A stretch of 64,000 nt of DNA from Paramecium tetraurelia (lineage: Eukaryota > Ciliophora > Oligohymenophorea > Peniculida > Parameciidae). The stretch lies in contig NW_001798969.1 of NCBI RefSeq assembly GCF_000165425.1, forward strand, positions 233,420 to 297,419, given 5' to 3'. This document shows positions 35,368-47,940 of the stretch, in pieces. A model generated the notes under the pieces. It had not been told where the DNA came from. It saw only the letters and a program-made list of their open reading frames with translations, and did not search any database. The translations under genes and the position numbers were made by a program. Every line of letters begins with the position of its first letter. The first letter of the stretch is position 1.

Positions 35368-37669
35368 TCAAGCAAATATTAACATAATAGCCTCAAATTA
35401 CATAATATTTGGCTCAGGTGATCCGAATAAATGATTTTTTGCATGTGCTTATCCATATTGACTAAATTAATAGGCATATCCTAAATTTGATGAACCTTTC
35501 TAAAAATCATTCATGATAATTATATCCTAATACCCATATTGTATCTGGGATTAACAAAATAACATTGTATAACTTTTGTCTTTTTAAGTATAAATTTCAT
35601 CGTGAGTCTACGAAAATAAAAATGATTATTGCTATTCGTCAGTTTGCCAACTTCCACTTATTAAACATTAACAAGGTGAAAATCCACCAAAAATATATTA
35701 AGTTCTTGATTTAAAAATCATTAATAAATTAGACTTTTTATTTATTCTACTCATCAACGCACTGAAAGTATTTTAATTACAATTGTAAGAAGAATCTATC
35801 AAGTATTTTTTTTTAATGGTTCTTCTAGTTCTTTCTTCTATTTTTCTGTAAATTTTTTAGGCATAATCGTTTAACAGTATTCTTGTATCTCCTGTTGACC
35901 AAGACAACTCAGAAAATGAATAAGCTTGCTTTAGTTCTGAGATCTATTCTAAATACTGATTTTTATTCTGTGTTATTTGATTTTTATTCTGTGCTAACAA
36001 ATTATTAAGTTTTTCTATTTGAATTAAACCGTTTTCAATCTCAGTTTTCTATTTTTTATTAAGAAATTCCAAATCTGTAATTTTCTTTTTATATTGATTC
36101 TCTAATAGTAATAATTTTTCATATTATTCTTTAGAAGTTTATAATTCATCAACATTCATTAAACTTTTCAATTTAGCTTGCCTCTCCTAGAGGATTATTA
36201 ATACAAATCTTATTATAATAAAATTGAATCAGATTCTGTTTCCTGTTTTAGCTATGTTAAATTTTCAAGTTTTCCTTTTTATTTTAATGCCTGTTCCTCT
36301 TATTCAAATTTCCTTAAAGAATTAAAGGAATTTTCAAAGAAGGAAAAATATTAATCTTAGATAGAGGATCTTTTAAGAAATTCTAATATTTCTAGGTCAT
36401 TTTGACTGGTATCTTTGCAATCATCACTATAATCTTGGGGCTCTAAATAAATACATGCATTAAAGTTTTAGAGCCATTACATTTAATTTTCTACTAGTAA
36501 GTTTTCTTTAATTAACTCTTCTAATACTTTCTTTTGATTATCGAAAAATTGCCAATCTTCTTAATTTGAAATTTATTCACATCTTTTTTATTAATCAGTT
36601 TAACCAAGAATTTTAACAATTTCATGAAGACTTTGTTTATCTTAATTTTATAATCTAGTTGTTTTCAATTTCTTAAGTTATTCGTAATATTTAGGCTATT
36701 GTTTTAATTAATCATTTAAGGATTAAATCATTTTATTCAATTCATAATTATACTTTTCTTATAATTTTTTAATGAATCCAATTGCTGAACCAAGTCTTGA
36801 TTGCCGTTATGATCTTTTTTCGCTCTGATCTTTAATGTACTCATTCCATTTTTCTTCTGCCTTTATTAATGATATTGTTTTAGCAATAGCATTATTCCCT
36901 CTAATTAAAAGATCTTATGCACATTCAACACATAAAAATGGGTTTGTTTATTCAAATTCTGTTTGATTTAAGTTAAACATAATAATCTCCATATTATGAC
37001 TTTCACATATCAAATTTACTGCTGGGGTTCTCTAAAAATAAACTATATATTTACTTTTTGTTTATCATCAAACAATAAATTAATTTATTACTTCAGTTCG
37101 ATTGTTTATATGCCTGTTTCTTCCTCAATTATTTATTCAGAATTCGATATTAATTATCTAAATTTCAGCATGTATTGGGAAAAATCATAAGTTTTTTTTA
37201 GATCTAAATCAGGAGAAGGAATAACAAATTTACCATCTTCCTCATAACAATTTTACAATAATTTAATACTATCATCCAATATTGTAGGTTCAGGAACTTT
37301 TTCAATTTTTTATTATGTAGCTTTTAACTTTGACTCTATATAATTAAAAACACTTTAAATAGATTTTTAGAATCTTTCTTCAACTAATTTAAACTATGTT
37401 TATAATTTTGTAAAATAGTCTAACTTTTCTTAAGTTTGTTGATTATTAGTTTTCTGTAACTATTCATTTAAAATTTCATTATTTTTGATTGCTTCTTCAT
37501 AAAGAACAATCTTTTTAATTCCAATTTTCTCAATTAAACATTTCACACAATAGTATTTTTTTTGATCATTTTCTTTATTTAACTCCTCTGAAAGGTCCAC
37601 AGCAAGAATTTAATAACCTTTATGTTCATTTTTAATGCATTCCTTTACAACTCCTTCCTTCTGTATCAT
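35368..37669 (-). pseudogene. TLDc family, copy A (one frameshift)
   Basis: ATG 37669-37667, intron 37032-37054, TGA 35370-35368. Order: a Cys/His N-terminus (EGVVKECIKNEHKGYQI...KKYYCVKCLIEKIG), a helical part, a second Cys/His unit (ICESHNMEIIMF...PFLCVECAQDLL), long coiled coils, and a C-terminal TLDc-like domain (KKSNLLMIFKSRTQYIFGGF, SQTHDEIY, SSNLGYAYQFSQYGQAH, LFGSPEPNIM). Near 36183-36192 the frame breaks: QQSSR should run into ERQAKLKSL. Total length minus intron is one base short of a multiple of three, so one base is missing. It also reads through a 12-nt remnant of an intron that copies B and P1 keep. Possibly a young pseudogene or a sequence error. Confidence 0.72.
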
Positions 37670-38379
37670 TTCTTAATAATTGAATATTTTCCATTCAAAT
37701 TCTATTATTAATATTTAATAATAGAATCACAAATTTTATGGAATGGTAATTTTAACATAAAAATTATTTGAGCTTTTATTTGCAACTGATCTAAGGTAGT
37801 AGGATAACGAAGGCTTTGAAAAGAAACAAAATTAAAGCATAAGATCAACATTAATATTCAAAAAAAAATATATTCCTTTCGATGTATATTAATTTTAATC
37901 TTATTCATCTATGTAAATAAGCAAATAAAATAAATGGATTTTTTTCTAAATTATAGAAATGATATCTTTTAATCTTAATGCATGTTATATTTATATACAA
38001 TTAAATATTCATATGGAGTTACTTTTTTATTAAGTAATAGGAATATTATATTGATTTCAAGCAATCAATATATCATTCTATAATTTTAATGGCCTAGTTA
38101 ATATGAGTAGATTATTTTGGTGTTAAAACTTAAACCATTACATTTAAGTAAATAATAATGAAAAGGGTTACTATTAAATTAATATATAAATAAATAATTT
38201 CATACTATTAAAGAAAATAGCAAAATTTAATCAATATATAATTAACTCAAAGCAGATTAGTTAATTTCAAGACCATTTATCTAAGGACATTCAAATTATA
38301 TCATCTATGACTCATAAATATTGTTGATTTAGATTGTTATTTATTATATAATTTGATATGATTGATTATAAATATGATT
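37670..38379. other. Intergenic between TLDc copies A and B
   Basis: 710 nt, AT-rich. About the last 100 nt (38280-38379) match, in reverse complement, the 3' flank of TLDc copy P1 after 61535 (both contain TTTATAATCAATCATATCAA), so the duplicated unit extends past the stop codon. Nothing else recognised. Confidence 0.6.
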
Positions 38380-40604
38380 TCAAACAAATGTTAACATGAT
38401 AACTTCGCATGCTGTGATATTTGGCATAGGGGATCCAAATAAGCGATTTTTTACATTATGTATATTATATTGATTACATTAATATGATACACCTAATTGT
38501 GATGATCCAGATTAAAAGCCTGAATTTATATAGAGATCATTTAACCCAAAGGCGAATAGATCTTTTGTAAAATAAATTGCTTTTGATTTATCTTGAATAG
38601 GATAAAATTCTTTGTTGGTTTAAGAAAATAAAAATGATTATGCTTGTTCATCTATTTGATATGCTCCACTTTATATTAAAAATTAACAAGGACTAAACCC
38701 ACCAAAAATGGATTCAGATTATGACTTAAATACAAACAATAAATTAGACATTTTATCTATGCTTTTGATAAAAATATCTGTATATAAGCCCTAATTCTTT
38801 GAAGAATACAACAAATATTTATTTTTTATTTTTTTATTAGTTCTTTTCTCTAAGTATTAATATAATTCAGATGCGTAATCTTTGGTTAATAATGATATTT
38901 CTCCTTTTACAAAGGAATGGTTTCTTATCTTATATATTTATTCTAATTCTTCAATTTTATCAGAAAGCCAATCAATATCTTTAATCTTAGCTTTTGCTTA
39001 CAATAATTATTCATTCGATTTTTCAACAAGTTCTTCTTATTCCTTTAACTTTTATTTATTCTAATTATCTTATAATAATAATTCATCTAATTATAATTAG
39101 GTCCTTTACAGTTCATCGATCTTCTTAAAGCTTTCCAATTTAGTTTAGTTTTCTTAGAATAATTTATACCATTTTTATTAATTCAAAAGTGCTTCATTTT
39201 GATTTTCCAAATCTTATTATTACAACTTTGTAAGTTTTCCTTTTTGTTATAATTCCTGTTCTTCTTTTTTGAAAGAACTTAAAGAGTTAAATGACATTTC
39301 AAAGAATGATAAATATAAATCTTGAATAGTTGATTTTTTAAGAAATTCTACTAATTCTTATTCATTTTCTGAATCATTTGATCTTTTTGGTTCTAAATAA
39401 ATATAATATTATACATGTATCAAAGTTTTACAGCCACTAAATTTAATTTTCAACAAGTAAGTTTTCTTTAATTAATTCATCTAATACTTTCTTTTGACTA
39501 TTGTAAAATTTTGAATCTTCTTAATTTGAAATTTATTCTTACTTTTTTTATTAATCTGTTTAACCAAGAATTTTAATAATTTCATAAAGACTTTGTTTCT
39601 TTTAATTCTATAATCGAGTATCTTTCAATTTCATAATTTATTCGTATTCCTTTGGTTCTTTCTTTAACTGGTCATTTAAAGATTAAATCATTTTATTCAA
39701 TTCCTAATTATACTTTTCTTATAATTTCTTAATGAGTCCAATAGCTTAATTAAGTCTTGATTACCTTTATAATCTTTTTTCACACTGATCTTTAATGTAT
39801 TCATTCCATTTTTCGTCAGCCTTCTTCAAAGATATTGTATTAGCAACAGCCTTATTACCTCTAGTTAATAGATCTTATGCACATTCAACACATAAAAAAG
39901 GGTTTGTTTATTCAAATTCTATTTGATTTAAATTAAACATAATAATCTCCATTTTATGACTTTCGCAAATAAAATTTAAAGCTGGAGTTCTCTTTTGTTT
40001 ATCATCCATCAGTAAATTAATTGAGCATGTCTATTCTATAGTCATTATTTCTTTGTCTACATCTTGCAATTATTCAAAATTTTCAAAATTAATAAATTAT
40101 TTTTTTTATTTCAATTAAAAATTCTGTAATTTCCTTATAATCTATATTGGGAGAAGGACTTGCTATTTTACCATCTTCCTAGTAACAACTTGACAACAAT
40201 TTAATATCGTCTGTGATAGCAGATTCTTGTACTGATTGTAATTTTTTCTATTCATTATTTATTTATGCATCTAGCTGCTTCTTTAAATCCTCGAACTTGG
40301 TCTAATATTCTCCTTATATCAATTTTATCACCTCAGATAGTTTTTAAAAACTCTCCTTTGTTTATTAATGTTTTTGGACTGTATTCTTTTTTAACTCTTC
40401 ATTCACAAATTTTCCCTTATTTTTTGCTTCTTCATAAAGAATAATTTTTTTAGTTCCAATTTTCTCAATTAAGCATTTCACACAATAGTATTTCTTTTAA
40501 TCATTTTCTTTATTAAATTCCTCTGAAAGGTCCACAGCAAGAATTTAACAACCTTTATGGTCATTTTTAATGCATTCCTTTACAACTCCTTCTTCCTTTA
40601 TCAT
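38380..40604 (-). pseudogene. TLDc family, copy B (one frameshift)
   Basis: ATG 40604-40602, intron 39393-39414, TGA 38382-38380. The same domain plan as copy A. Its N-terminal third matches copy P2 most closely (TKFEDLKKQLD, SVQESAITDDIKLLSS), while from QCEKRLQRQSRLNQAIG onward and into the 3' flank it is nearly identical to P1. One extra T in a TTTT run (about 40077-40092) shifts the frame just before FENFEQLQDVD; length minus intron is one over a multiple of three. The first family intron is precisely absent (KQKRTPAL reads straight through), as in P2. Pseudogene or homopolymer error; a mosaic of P1- and P2-like parts. Confidence 0.72.
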
Positions 40605-41347
40605 TTCTTAATTTATTTATTCATTTTTTATTGTTCTTGTTAGTTATTAAATTTGATTAATAGAATTGCAAAAATATATAGAATGATAGAATTTCAATTT
40701 TATCCCTAAAATAAAATTGAATCAATTTTTAGAGTTCTGGTATGTAGACTACTTTAGAAGGTTTTATATAATTTGAAGATCTAATAATTTGTCTTATGCA
40801 ACTTTTAATAAGATAATAGATCAGATAGAAATGAATTATTACTTCTCAATTTTCAGAATCCAAAATAATAATAATATTGAAGGTTTAATTGATTCAAATA
40901 TAAGTTTAAATAATTTATCTAATTAATCCAAACAATTAATCTCAAAGTTGTCACTAAAGTACGAAAGAAATTATTATATGTATAGAATCGCAAAATTAGG
41001 AAACTTGTTAATTTCATGAATACCAATATTTGCCGCTGTTATCCTTAGAGCAGAAAACAATTATCATCATCGAATTTATTGTGAGCCTTCATCCAAAATA
41101 ATATAATGTTTTAGAAACAGAATTTGTCTGGTTAATTAATTCCATCTTAATATTAACAAATTTTGGAATTAGATCCATAATTGAGAAATTTAAGGAAGCA
41201 ATAAATGAGCTATTTAATATAAAATTAAGATTTTTTCATATTATGATAATATATATTTTCAAACACAATAGAATATTTTTTCTCTTTAAATAATTATGAT
41301 TTTATTGGTTTTTTCATTAAAAAAATTATTACCTAAGATTGATTGAT
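40605..41347. other. AT-rich intergenic
   Basis: 743 nt between divergent starts. No domain, repeat or RNA recognised; presumed promoters only. Confidence 0.5.
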
Positions 41348-41689
41348 ATGTCTCTTTATTGTTCTGATCCATTTGATTGTTCAGATAATTCGTAACATGA
41401 TGAAAAAATCCAATCTAATTAAATGGCACTTTACTAAAATCATGTAATAATATTTTAGATTTCTTAGGGGACGAGTCAACAAGTAAAAATAAAATCTAGT
41501 GATAACAAATTTAAAGTATCCATTAAAGATAAAGAACAAGTGGTTTACAGATAAAATGAAAGCGATTATGACTCTTAAAGAATTTAGAATACTTATAAGG
41601 TATCTTAAACCAATTATTAAAACCCATATAATGGATAAAATTAAGTTGTGACCAAATATAAGGTCACCTAAAAGTCTTAATTTAACTGA
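41348..41689 (+). CDS. Small polar hypothetical protein
   Basis: ATG 41348, intron 41444-41467 (24 nt), TGA 41687-41689; 105 residues. N-terminus MSLYCSDPFDCSDNSQHDEK, then a basic, polar, Gln/Ser/Lys/Asn/Tyr-rich sequence (QVVYRQNESDYDSQ, NQVVTKYKVTQKSQ). No domain, signal peptide or membrane segment. Supported by the spliced frame alone, so confidence is moderate. Unknown function. Confidence 0.45.
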
Positions 41690-42178
41690 ATCAGATAAGA
41701 AAGTGATTCTATATTTATTAATAGAATAATTTAAAATTATAAATTATATTAATCCTCCAAAAATCAATAAATGAATTGAATTATAGCAAAAAATTTAAGG
41801 TAATTGATTCCATGTTATTAATGAAAAAGAATCTTATACATATTGAATGATTTAGGCAATTAAGTTAAATTTGTTTGCACTTCTTTATAGAATATCATTT
41901 AATAATTCATTATCCTGTTTTATATAATGATGTTGAATTAAAGTAACTTATTTATACCAATCAAATGAGTTTTAATTTCTCTGGCTTTGTTGAAAATTAT
42001 AATTTTTTATTCTTATTCTTATTGCTTATTAATTATTAATTATGAATAAGAATATTCAAATATTGAGAATAAAAATACTGTTAAATTGGATAGAGACAAA
42101 TCAATAAATATACATAGAAAGCTTGTAGAAATTAAAATGGACATAATTTATAGTTAATAATAATTGGAAATATTTTAC
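41690..42178. other. AT-rich intergenic, convergent
   Basis: 489 nt. Stops in all frames, A/T runs, no feature recognised. Confidence 0.5.
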
Positions 42179-42918
42179 TCATTCTCCTAAATCTTTATAT
42201 TCTAATGCTCTTGTTAATGGTAATGTTTATGGATAGACTTTTTCTTATTCTAATTCAATTTTGATATCCCCTAGATACAGTTCATTATATTCCTCAATGG
42301 ACATAAATCTTTTGTGCAGCAACATGTTAATATCATCTAAATTGATTGGGACATCGTTTGCTATTTTATTTTGTTATTTGTCTTTTTAAGTTTTTGCACT
42401 GTGTTTAATTCCAGCATTACATACTTGTTAATACAATTCCCAAACTCTCTCTTAACACTAGGCTTCAGTTTTATCCATGTCTGACAATTGTGGGCCAGTT
42501 TAGAATAAGTTTTCACAATACCACCTGTCAAAACACCTTGTAGGGTTGTCCTCATTCACAGTAACAATATTAATCATGCTATAGATGTTCTTTTCCTTTC
42601 TATACTCAGTATACAGATTGCGCATCCAAAGATTCATTACATGTGATTGAGTTTCGACTAGATGTAAACTAAAGAGACCTCGAATTAAGAGAAAGCCTGA
42701 GATTTAACCTTGAGTGTCACTCAACTCTTTAATCTAAAATCAAAGGATAATATAACTTATTTCGTCAAAACTTATTCAACGTCGATTTTTTGAATAGCAC
42801 TTTCACTAAAATAAGTAGCATAAACCATTCTACTAATCGGCACTTGTTTTTCTTCTCTTTTCTCCTTAACAATGTCATATAATGAAACTCTTTATTCGAC
42901 TTGAATTTCTTAATTCAT
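42179..42918 (-). CDS. BLUF-fold protein, TEX47-like
   Basis: ATG 42918-42916, intron 42734-42756, TGA 42181-42179; 238 residues. A BLUF-like fold is suggested by ISRMVYATYFSESAIQ, then DTQGQISGFLLI-RGLFSLHLVE (compare the BLUF 'ItG.L....g.F.Q.LEG'), a helix SHVMNLWMRNLYTEYR, and NEDNPTRCFDRWYC in the C-terminal strand. Where photoactive BLUF domains have Phe-x-Gln-x-Leu-Glu-Gly this has Phe-Ser-Leu-His-Leu-Val-Glu, so the flavin-contacting Gln seems to be absent. That is like animal TEX47, which is linked to sperm and cilia. Starts 48 nt downstream of the MCM8 stop on the same strand. Confidence 0.65.
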
Positions 42919-42966
42919 ATTGATTAATTTATATATATAATTAATTAATATTATACTTCAATCAGA

Positions 42967-45098
42967 TCATCTTTTGTAGTTTAATTCATAAACATTGTTT
43001 CCTCTCATGATGAGCATGCAGTCATAATTTAATTTGCTTATGAAATCACCTAAATCTCCAACTTATAGATTTATCTTTCTGGCAGTGTTCTTCAATTCCT
43101 CCATTGAAAATTCATAGGAATCCTTCTACAATGAAACCTTATGCAATTCATCCAAGAAGATTTAAGTTTGCTTGGGTTTTGATAAGGTACCAATGTTTTT
43201 GGAATTGTTGATCGAACTGGCTTAACCCTTTTTGTTAGTCGATTGATTGCCCAATCCACTGATAAAACAATCGAATCTGCTTTCTTCAAAAATGTCAATT
43301 GCAAATTGTGCATCTTCTTCAGTTACTTCTTATCTCAAGCATAATTTAGCCTTTGCTTGAGACAATCGAATAAGTGATTCTAATTATCTACTTGTAATTG
43401 GCATTCCAAATGCAGTTTGTCTAATTTTCAAGTAATAAGAAGCTATAAGCTTTTAGGCTCCTAAAGTAAGCACCGATTTAATATTTTTTACATGGGCAAT
43501 AATCTTCTTCATCAATTGATATGGCAATTCTTAATTAATTTGATTGGAGTGTAAACGTTCATTTAAAGTTCTATAGGCATTGGGAGTTTTCACATCATCA
43601 GTATTATTGAATTTGATTCTTGAAGTTTTCATATTATGAAAATTCATGATATGTTCAGACAACTTCTAATCTCTTTCCATATCTGGTTCATCTATCAACA
43701 GGTAAATCAAATCAAATCTAGATAACAACGTATTTTAAATTTTCAAGTTTTCGATTAGTGATTTAGTTTTATTAAAATGACCTTATGCTGGATTGGCAGT
43801 TGCTATGATAGTAGTTCTAGCATAGAATTAACACATAACAGCACTTTTTGCTAAAGTGATCGTTTGCTGTTCCATTGCTTCCAACAAAGCATAATGTTGA
43901 CTCTACATTTTATCAATTTCATCCAAACAACAAACTCCATTATCAGCCAATACTAATGCACCAGCATCTATAATAGTATCATCATTCTTATGATTGACTG
44001 AACAAGTTAAACCGCATTGTGAGACAGCAGTGCCTGAAACGTATATCGAACGAGTTGAAAGTAAATGAGCAAATTTCAATAACTGACTCTTTCCTTAGCC
44101 AGGATCACCTACCAATAAACAATGTGAGGCATTTCTGTTACAAGTACTACCTCCTACTAGAGACAAAAGTAACCCAGCTTTTACAATCTCATGTCCATAA
44201 ATACTTGGACAGAAGTTATTAATCAAAGCATAAAACAACTCTCCACTTTTGGCCAGATCATTGACTGTCTTGATTTCATGTCTTGTAAAGCTTTCATTAA
44301 TTTATTCATGTTTAACATGATAGGCTTGTATGTATTTGACATACAGAGAACTCTTTTGTTCATCTTGGATTGTCTTCACTATCCCATGGACTATTATCTC
44401 ATCTCCTGACATAAAACAATTCACATAGAGATCTCTCAATTCCACTTCTATTTACAATTCATTCAGTTTGATTTTCTAGTATAATACAGCATCACTTCTA
44501 TTCCTATCTAGCTTCATAGTATTAGAACTCCCGCATTTATTACATTGATTCACCTTTGGAATAGACCCATCTGAATTAACATAATATTCTAATTTTATTT
44601 TATTTAATTACTTTCATATTCATCGCATGAAATACAAACAAAACAGGCTCTCTCTAATAATAATTTCGATGAACCAGTTGTAATGATGGTTCCCATGATT
44701 GCTATATATTTGCCAATATCTTGTGAGGCTAATTTTTTTGATAAGGGAATATTATGAAGTCGGCAAATCACTTTTTTGTTATTATTTAAACTTGAAATTG
44801 CCAATGAAATTGAGTTAATCCAATCCTGAGGGTCATTTATGAATAAACTTTGAAGTTGTTCACCATCATCAATGAGTTTGAATAATTGTTGGATGTCAAT
44901 CTTGCATTCAATCAAATTTGGAGTATGTTGATATTCAATTATTGAATCATTTTCTTGGAATAATTTGTAAAATAAGATTATCATATTATGAACATTGTCT
45001 TGGAGATCGATTGTTTCTTTAGCAGGTTTGTTGAAATAATCATTCCAAATTGTTAGTAGATGGTTATAATCCTTATTATTTTATACTTATGAAGCCAT
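42967..45098 (-). CDS. MCM8: MCM8 helicase
   Basis: ATG 45098-45096, intron 44589-44611, TGA 42969-42967; 702 residues. Zinc motif CISCDEYE...CNKCGSSN across the intron, OB segment FMSGDEIIVHGIVKTI, Walker A LLVGDPGQGKSQLLKFA (about 325), Walker B CCLDEIDKM (about 383), Arg finger LLSRFDLIYLLIDEPD (about 450), then SEHIMNF, ITSRQLESLIRLSQAKAKL and a winged-helix tail (KINLQVGDLGDFI) that matches MCM8 rather than MCM9 or MCM2-7. MCM8 works in homologous recombination repair and meiotic recombination. Adjacent to a TEX47-like gene. Confidence 0.88.
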
Positions 45099-45603
45099 AG
45101 AATATAATTATTTTAAATAATTCAAATTAAAATTCCCATTATTTTATTTTATACTATCACTTTGTATTGAGTGATTCCTCACTTATATACATTAACCCAT
45201 TTATTCATATTTAAAAAATTAACTAATTAATTGGTAAAATAATAATAATAATAAAATGTTATTGTTTTTCAAATATATCATTATATATACATTCCCCCTA
45301 TTTCATCAATCTACGTTTCAATATTAAAATGTGATTAATCGAAGTCTCATTATATTGACATCAAATAATTTCAATTTATAATTGTTATTTGATTCCCTTC
45401 CATTTAATAATATTATTGTTAGTTTAAAATACTTAAACTTGTGACATAAGATTTTAAATAGTTTTCTTTAGTTTTAACCTGCTAATATAGTAGTCTATTG
45501 GTAATTTGAAAGCCCATCCTTGAATACAATGGTTTCCCTGATATTCAATATCATTTTAGCAGTTTAATTCTTCATATTGAAATCATGATTTTTATGAATT
45601 AAA
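45099..45603. other. AT-rich intergenic, divergent
   Basis: 505 nt between the MCM8 and kinase starts. Contains a short (AAT)n run near 45238-45256. Otherwise nothing recognised. Confidence 0.5.
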
Positions 45604-47070
45604 ATGTAATCTTATGACAAAGCATTATTTAATGTACAAGTGATACGGAAACACTTCTTCAAGGACAAAGTGTACCAATTATATTTATTTGCTGATGAAT
45701 TGGTTATGACTGATGTAAGTTGATCTTCAAACTAGGATCTGACTAAAACTCCAAAATACAATTTAAAAACGAATTTAACAACTACGATAAAGTGGATATG
45801 TGAGAATAAGAGGATAGTGGCTTTTGAATTTTCATATAACGGCAGATTGAAAGAGGTCTATGGACAAAAGTTGAATCTACTCAAAGAGATGCTTGCTGGG
45901 AAAGTATTTTTCAGTCCAGTGTCCACCTTCTACTAATTCCATATGGAAATAGGCAGCGGAATGACTGGATCAGTATATCGGTGTATATCCACAGAAAACA
46001 GCGAGGAGTATTTCGCAATCAAGAAAGTAGACAAGATGAAAATAACCCAAAATGATGGAGCAATTGTATTTAATTCTTAAACCCTAAGCCTCAACTAATA
46101 CATGAGCTCAGTCTATTGAACTAATTATAGCATCCTAGCATTGTTAAATTGAAGGAAACCTATGTGGATCAACAAAACTATTATATCGTGATGGAATACA
46201 TAAACGGGAAGACTTTGTATACAGAATTGTAGAGTAGAAATTACGGACTCTCGGTTAATGAATCGATAAAGATCATGAAAGTAAGATATGGATAGAGTCT
46301 TAGGAATTATTGGAGGCAATTATATACATTCACAATAAGGGTATAATGCACAGAGATATCAACCCTTTGAATATAATGAAAGCCGAAACTGTAAAGCTGA
46401 TTGACTTTGGCTTGGCCAGAAAGGTTAGAAATTAGTTAATATTTCCCTCTTCAGGAACCCCTGGATATATGGCTCCAGAGATCATTAACTTCAATAAGGA
46501 CAAACCCTACGATGAGAAAGCAGACATCTATAGCCTTGGATGTGTTCTGTTTAAATTGTATGAGATCACATTTTAACTCAAAGGTTGACTGGGGAGAATC
46601 TATTTACTACAAAATAGAGCAAATAGACTATATACTAATCAAACAAGCAAGGAGTTTTTGAATTAAAAAAGTAATTGCAACATCCAGAATGCAATTCAAA
46701 TAAAATGGATTAATTGTTCGTATGATCATTAATAAATATATAGATTCTTCTTCCATATATGCTGGAATCTAATCCACAGTCGAGACTAAACGCAAAGGTT
46801 TGTCTAACCATTCTAGAGGAAATCGAAACCAACAATCTCCAGGTTGAAAGACTAATTAAAAAGATCTTAATTAGAAAATAATTGGCTTTCAATACATCTG
46901 AGGACTATTAACAAGATAAAAAGAGTGATGAGAAATCTTAAAAAGGTAAGTTTCGATAATCTATTGATGCATTATCAAAAAGGAGTTTGGATGAAATTTC
47001 AGTGTTTACAAAAAATGTTATGTTACAAAATTAATAACGAGTTATACTTCCTTAGAAAAAATAACCTTGA
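45604..47070 (+). CDS. Protein kinase with N-terminal PH-like region
   Basis: ATG 45604, introns 45715-45735, 46066-46088, 46281-46303, 46558-46583 and 46720-46743, TGA 47068-47070; 449 residues. The first 100 residues look like a PH-type beta domain ([20 protein letters not shown]). Kinase motifs follow: [90 protein letters not shown] and NPQSRLNA. The usual Lys of HRDxKxxN is Asn (HRDINPLN); otherwise the active site is complete. The PH-kinase order resembles ciliate CAMK-type kinases. A basic tail follows the domain. Confidence 0.88.
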
Positions 47071-47380
47071 AACGTTAATGAATCTTTTCTATTTCAAAAT
47101 GTAATTGTTATAGATACAATACAATATGTATAATGCTCAAAAATGAATATATTTTCATCCAAGTTTTCGTCTGCCAATATATCATAAGGATGCCAATTCA
47201 TATCTTTAATTTTCAATTATCTTTTAGCTGTTTCTTAATTTAATTTTTCTATTATTTTCCATTCTATATTTAGTACCTTCTTCAAGCTATAGCTAATTCT
47301 GAACTTAACATCCAAAAATACCTTAATCAATGAGCAAATAAAATTTATAATAATAAAAAATATTTATATATAGTAAAAAT
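47071..47380. other. Intergenic, convergent
   Basis: 310 nt, AT-rich. One frame stays free of TGA past the kinase stop but lacks coding character. Nothing recognised. Confidence 0.5.
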
Positions 47381-47914
47381 TCAGTAGAGCTTCTGTTTTA
47401 ATAAATGAATTGTTGAATATGAATCTTTCCTCATTTTTTTAGGTTTGTTATTTTAGTTTTTTGTAGTTTAAGGCAAGGAAGTTGGACATTTCTTTGGTTT
47501 AAATGGACACTCCACACTTTATCTCTGTTGTTGTATGACTTCCTTTACTTTGATGGTTTATTTTACTTAATTCAACCACCGAATTTGTCTGTCATAGAAG
47601 ACAACATTTTTTGGGGATGAATAAGTGGATTTATGTTTTGAGCTACAGTTAACAACATTTTAATTTTTTTCAGGAGAGCCTGAGATAGTGTTGAAGTTGG
47701 TGTCAATGGAAATCAAGGCTCTTCTTGTTTATTTCTTTTGTTTTTATGCCTGAAGAAGATTGGAGAAGTTTTAGAAGGGATCAACCACATTTTCTTATTT
47801 AGTTGACAGGGGAGTTCGATTTGGCTAATAGTTTTCAGTTTCTTGAATTTACAAGCTATCTTCTCCTATGATTATGTAATCATGAGCTATTTCATATAAA
47901 GCAGACCGAAGCAT
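47381..47914 (-). CDS. Small basic protein with WLxxK...ECPFKPK motif
   Basis: ATG 47914-47912, TGA 47383-47381, no intron, 177 residues. N-terminus MLRSALYEIAHDYIIIGE, a polar middle, then VVFYDRQIRWLNQVKQTIKV, KEVIQQQRQSVECPFKPKKC and a Lys/Asn-rich tail. The sequence 'x-x-R-x-x-W-L...E-C-x-F-x-P-K' recurs in ciliate coiled-coil and cytoskeletal proteins, so a cortical or ciliary role is possible. The frame is short but has clear coding character. Divergent from the next gene by only 26 nt. Confidence 0.65.
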
Positions 47915-47940
47915 TAATTTAACAACTATTTATTAATATT
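47915..47940. promoter_or_regulatory. 26-nt divergent intergenic gap
   Basis: 26 AT-rich nt between the divergent ATGs of the small basic protein (minus) and the MGC-type pseudokinase (plus). No motif recognised. Confidence 0.4.

Noticed and set aside
41454-41467. A 14-15 nt intron ending at the first TTTTAG in the small hypothetical gene
   Set aside because: The 24-nt intron 41444-41467 gives an open spliced frame and has normal length.
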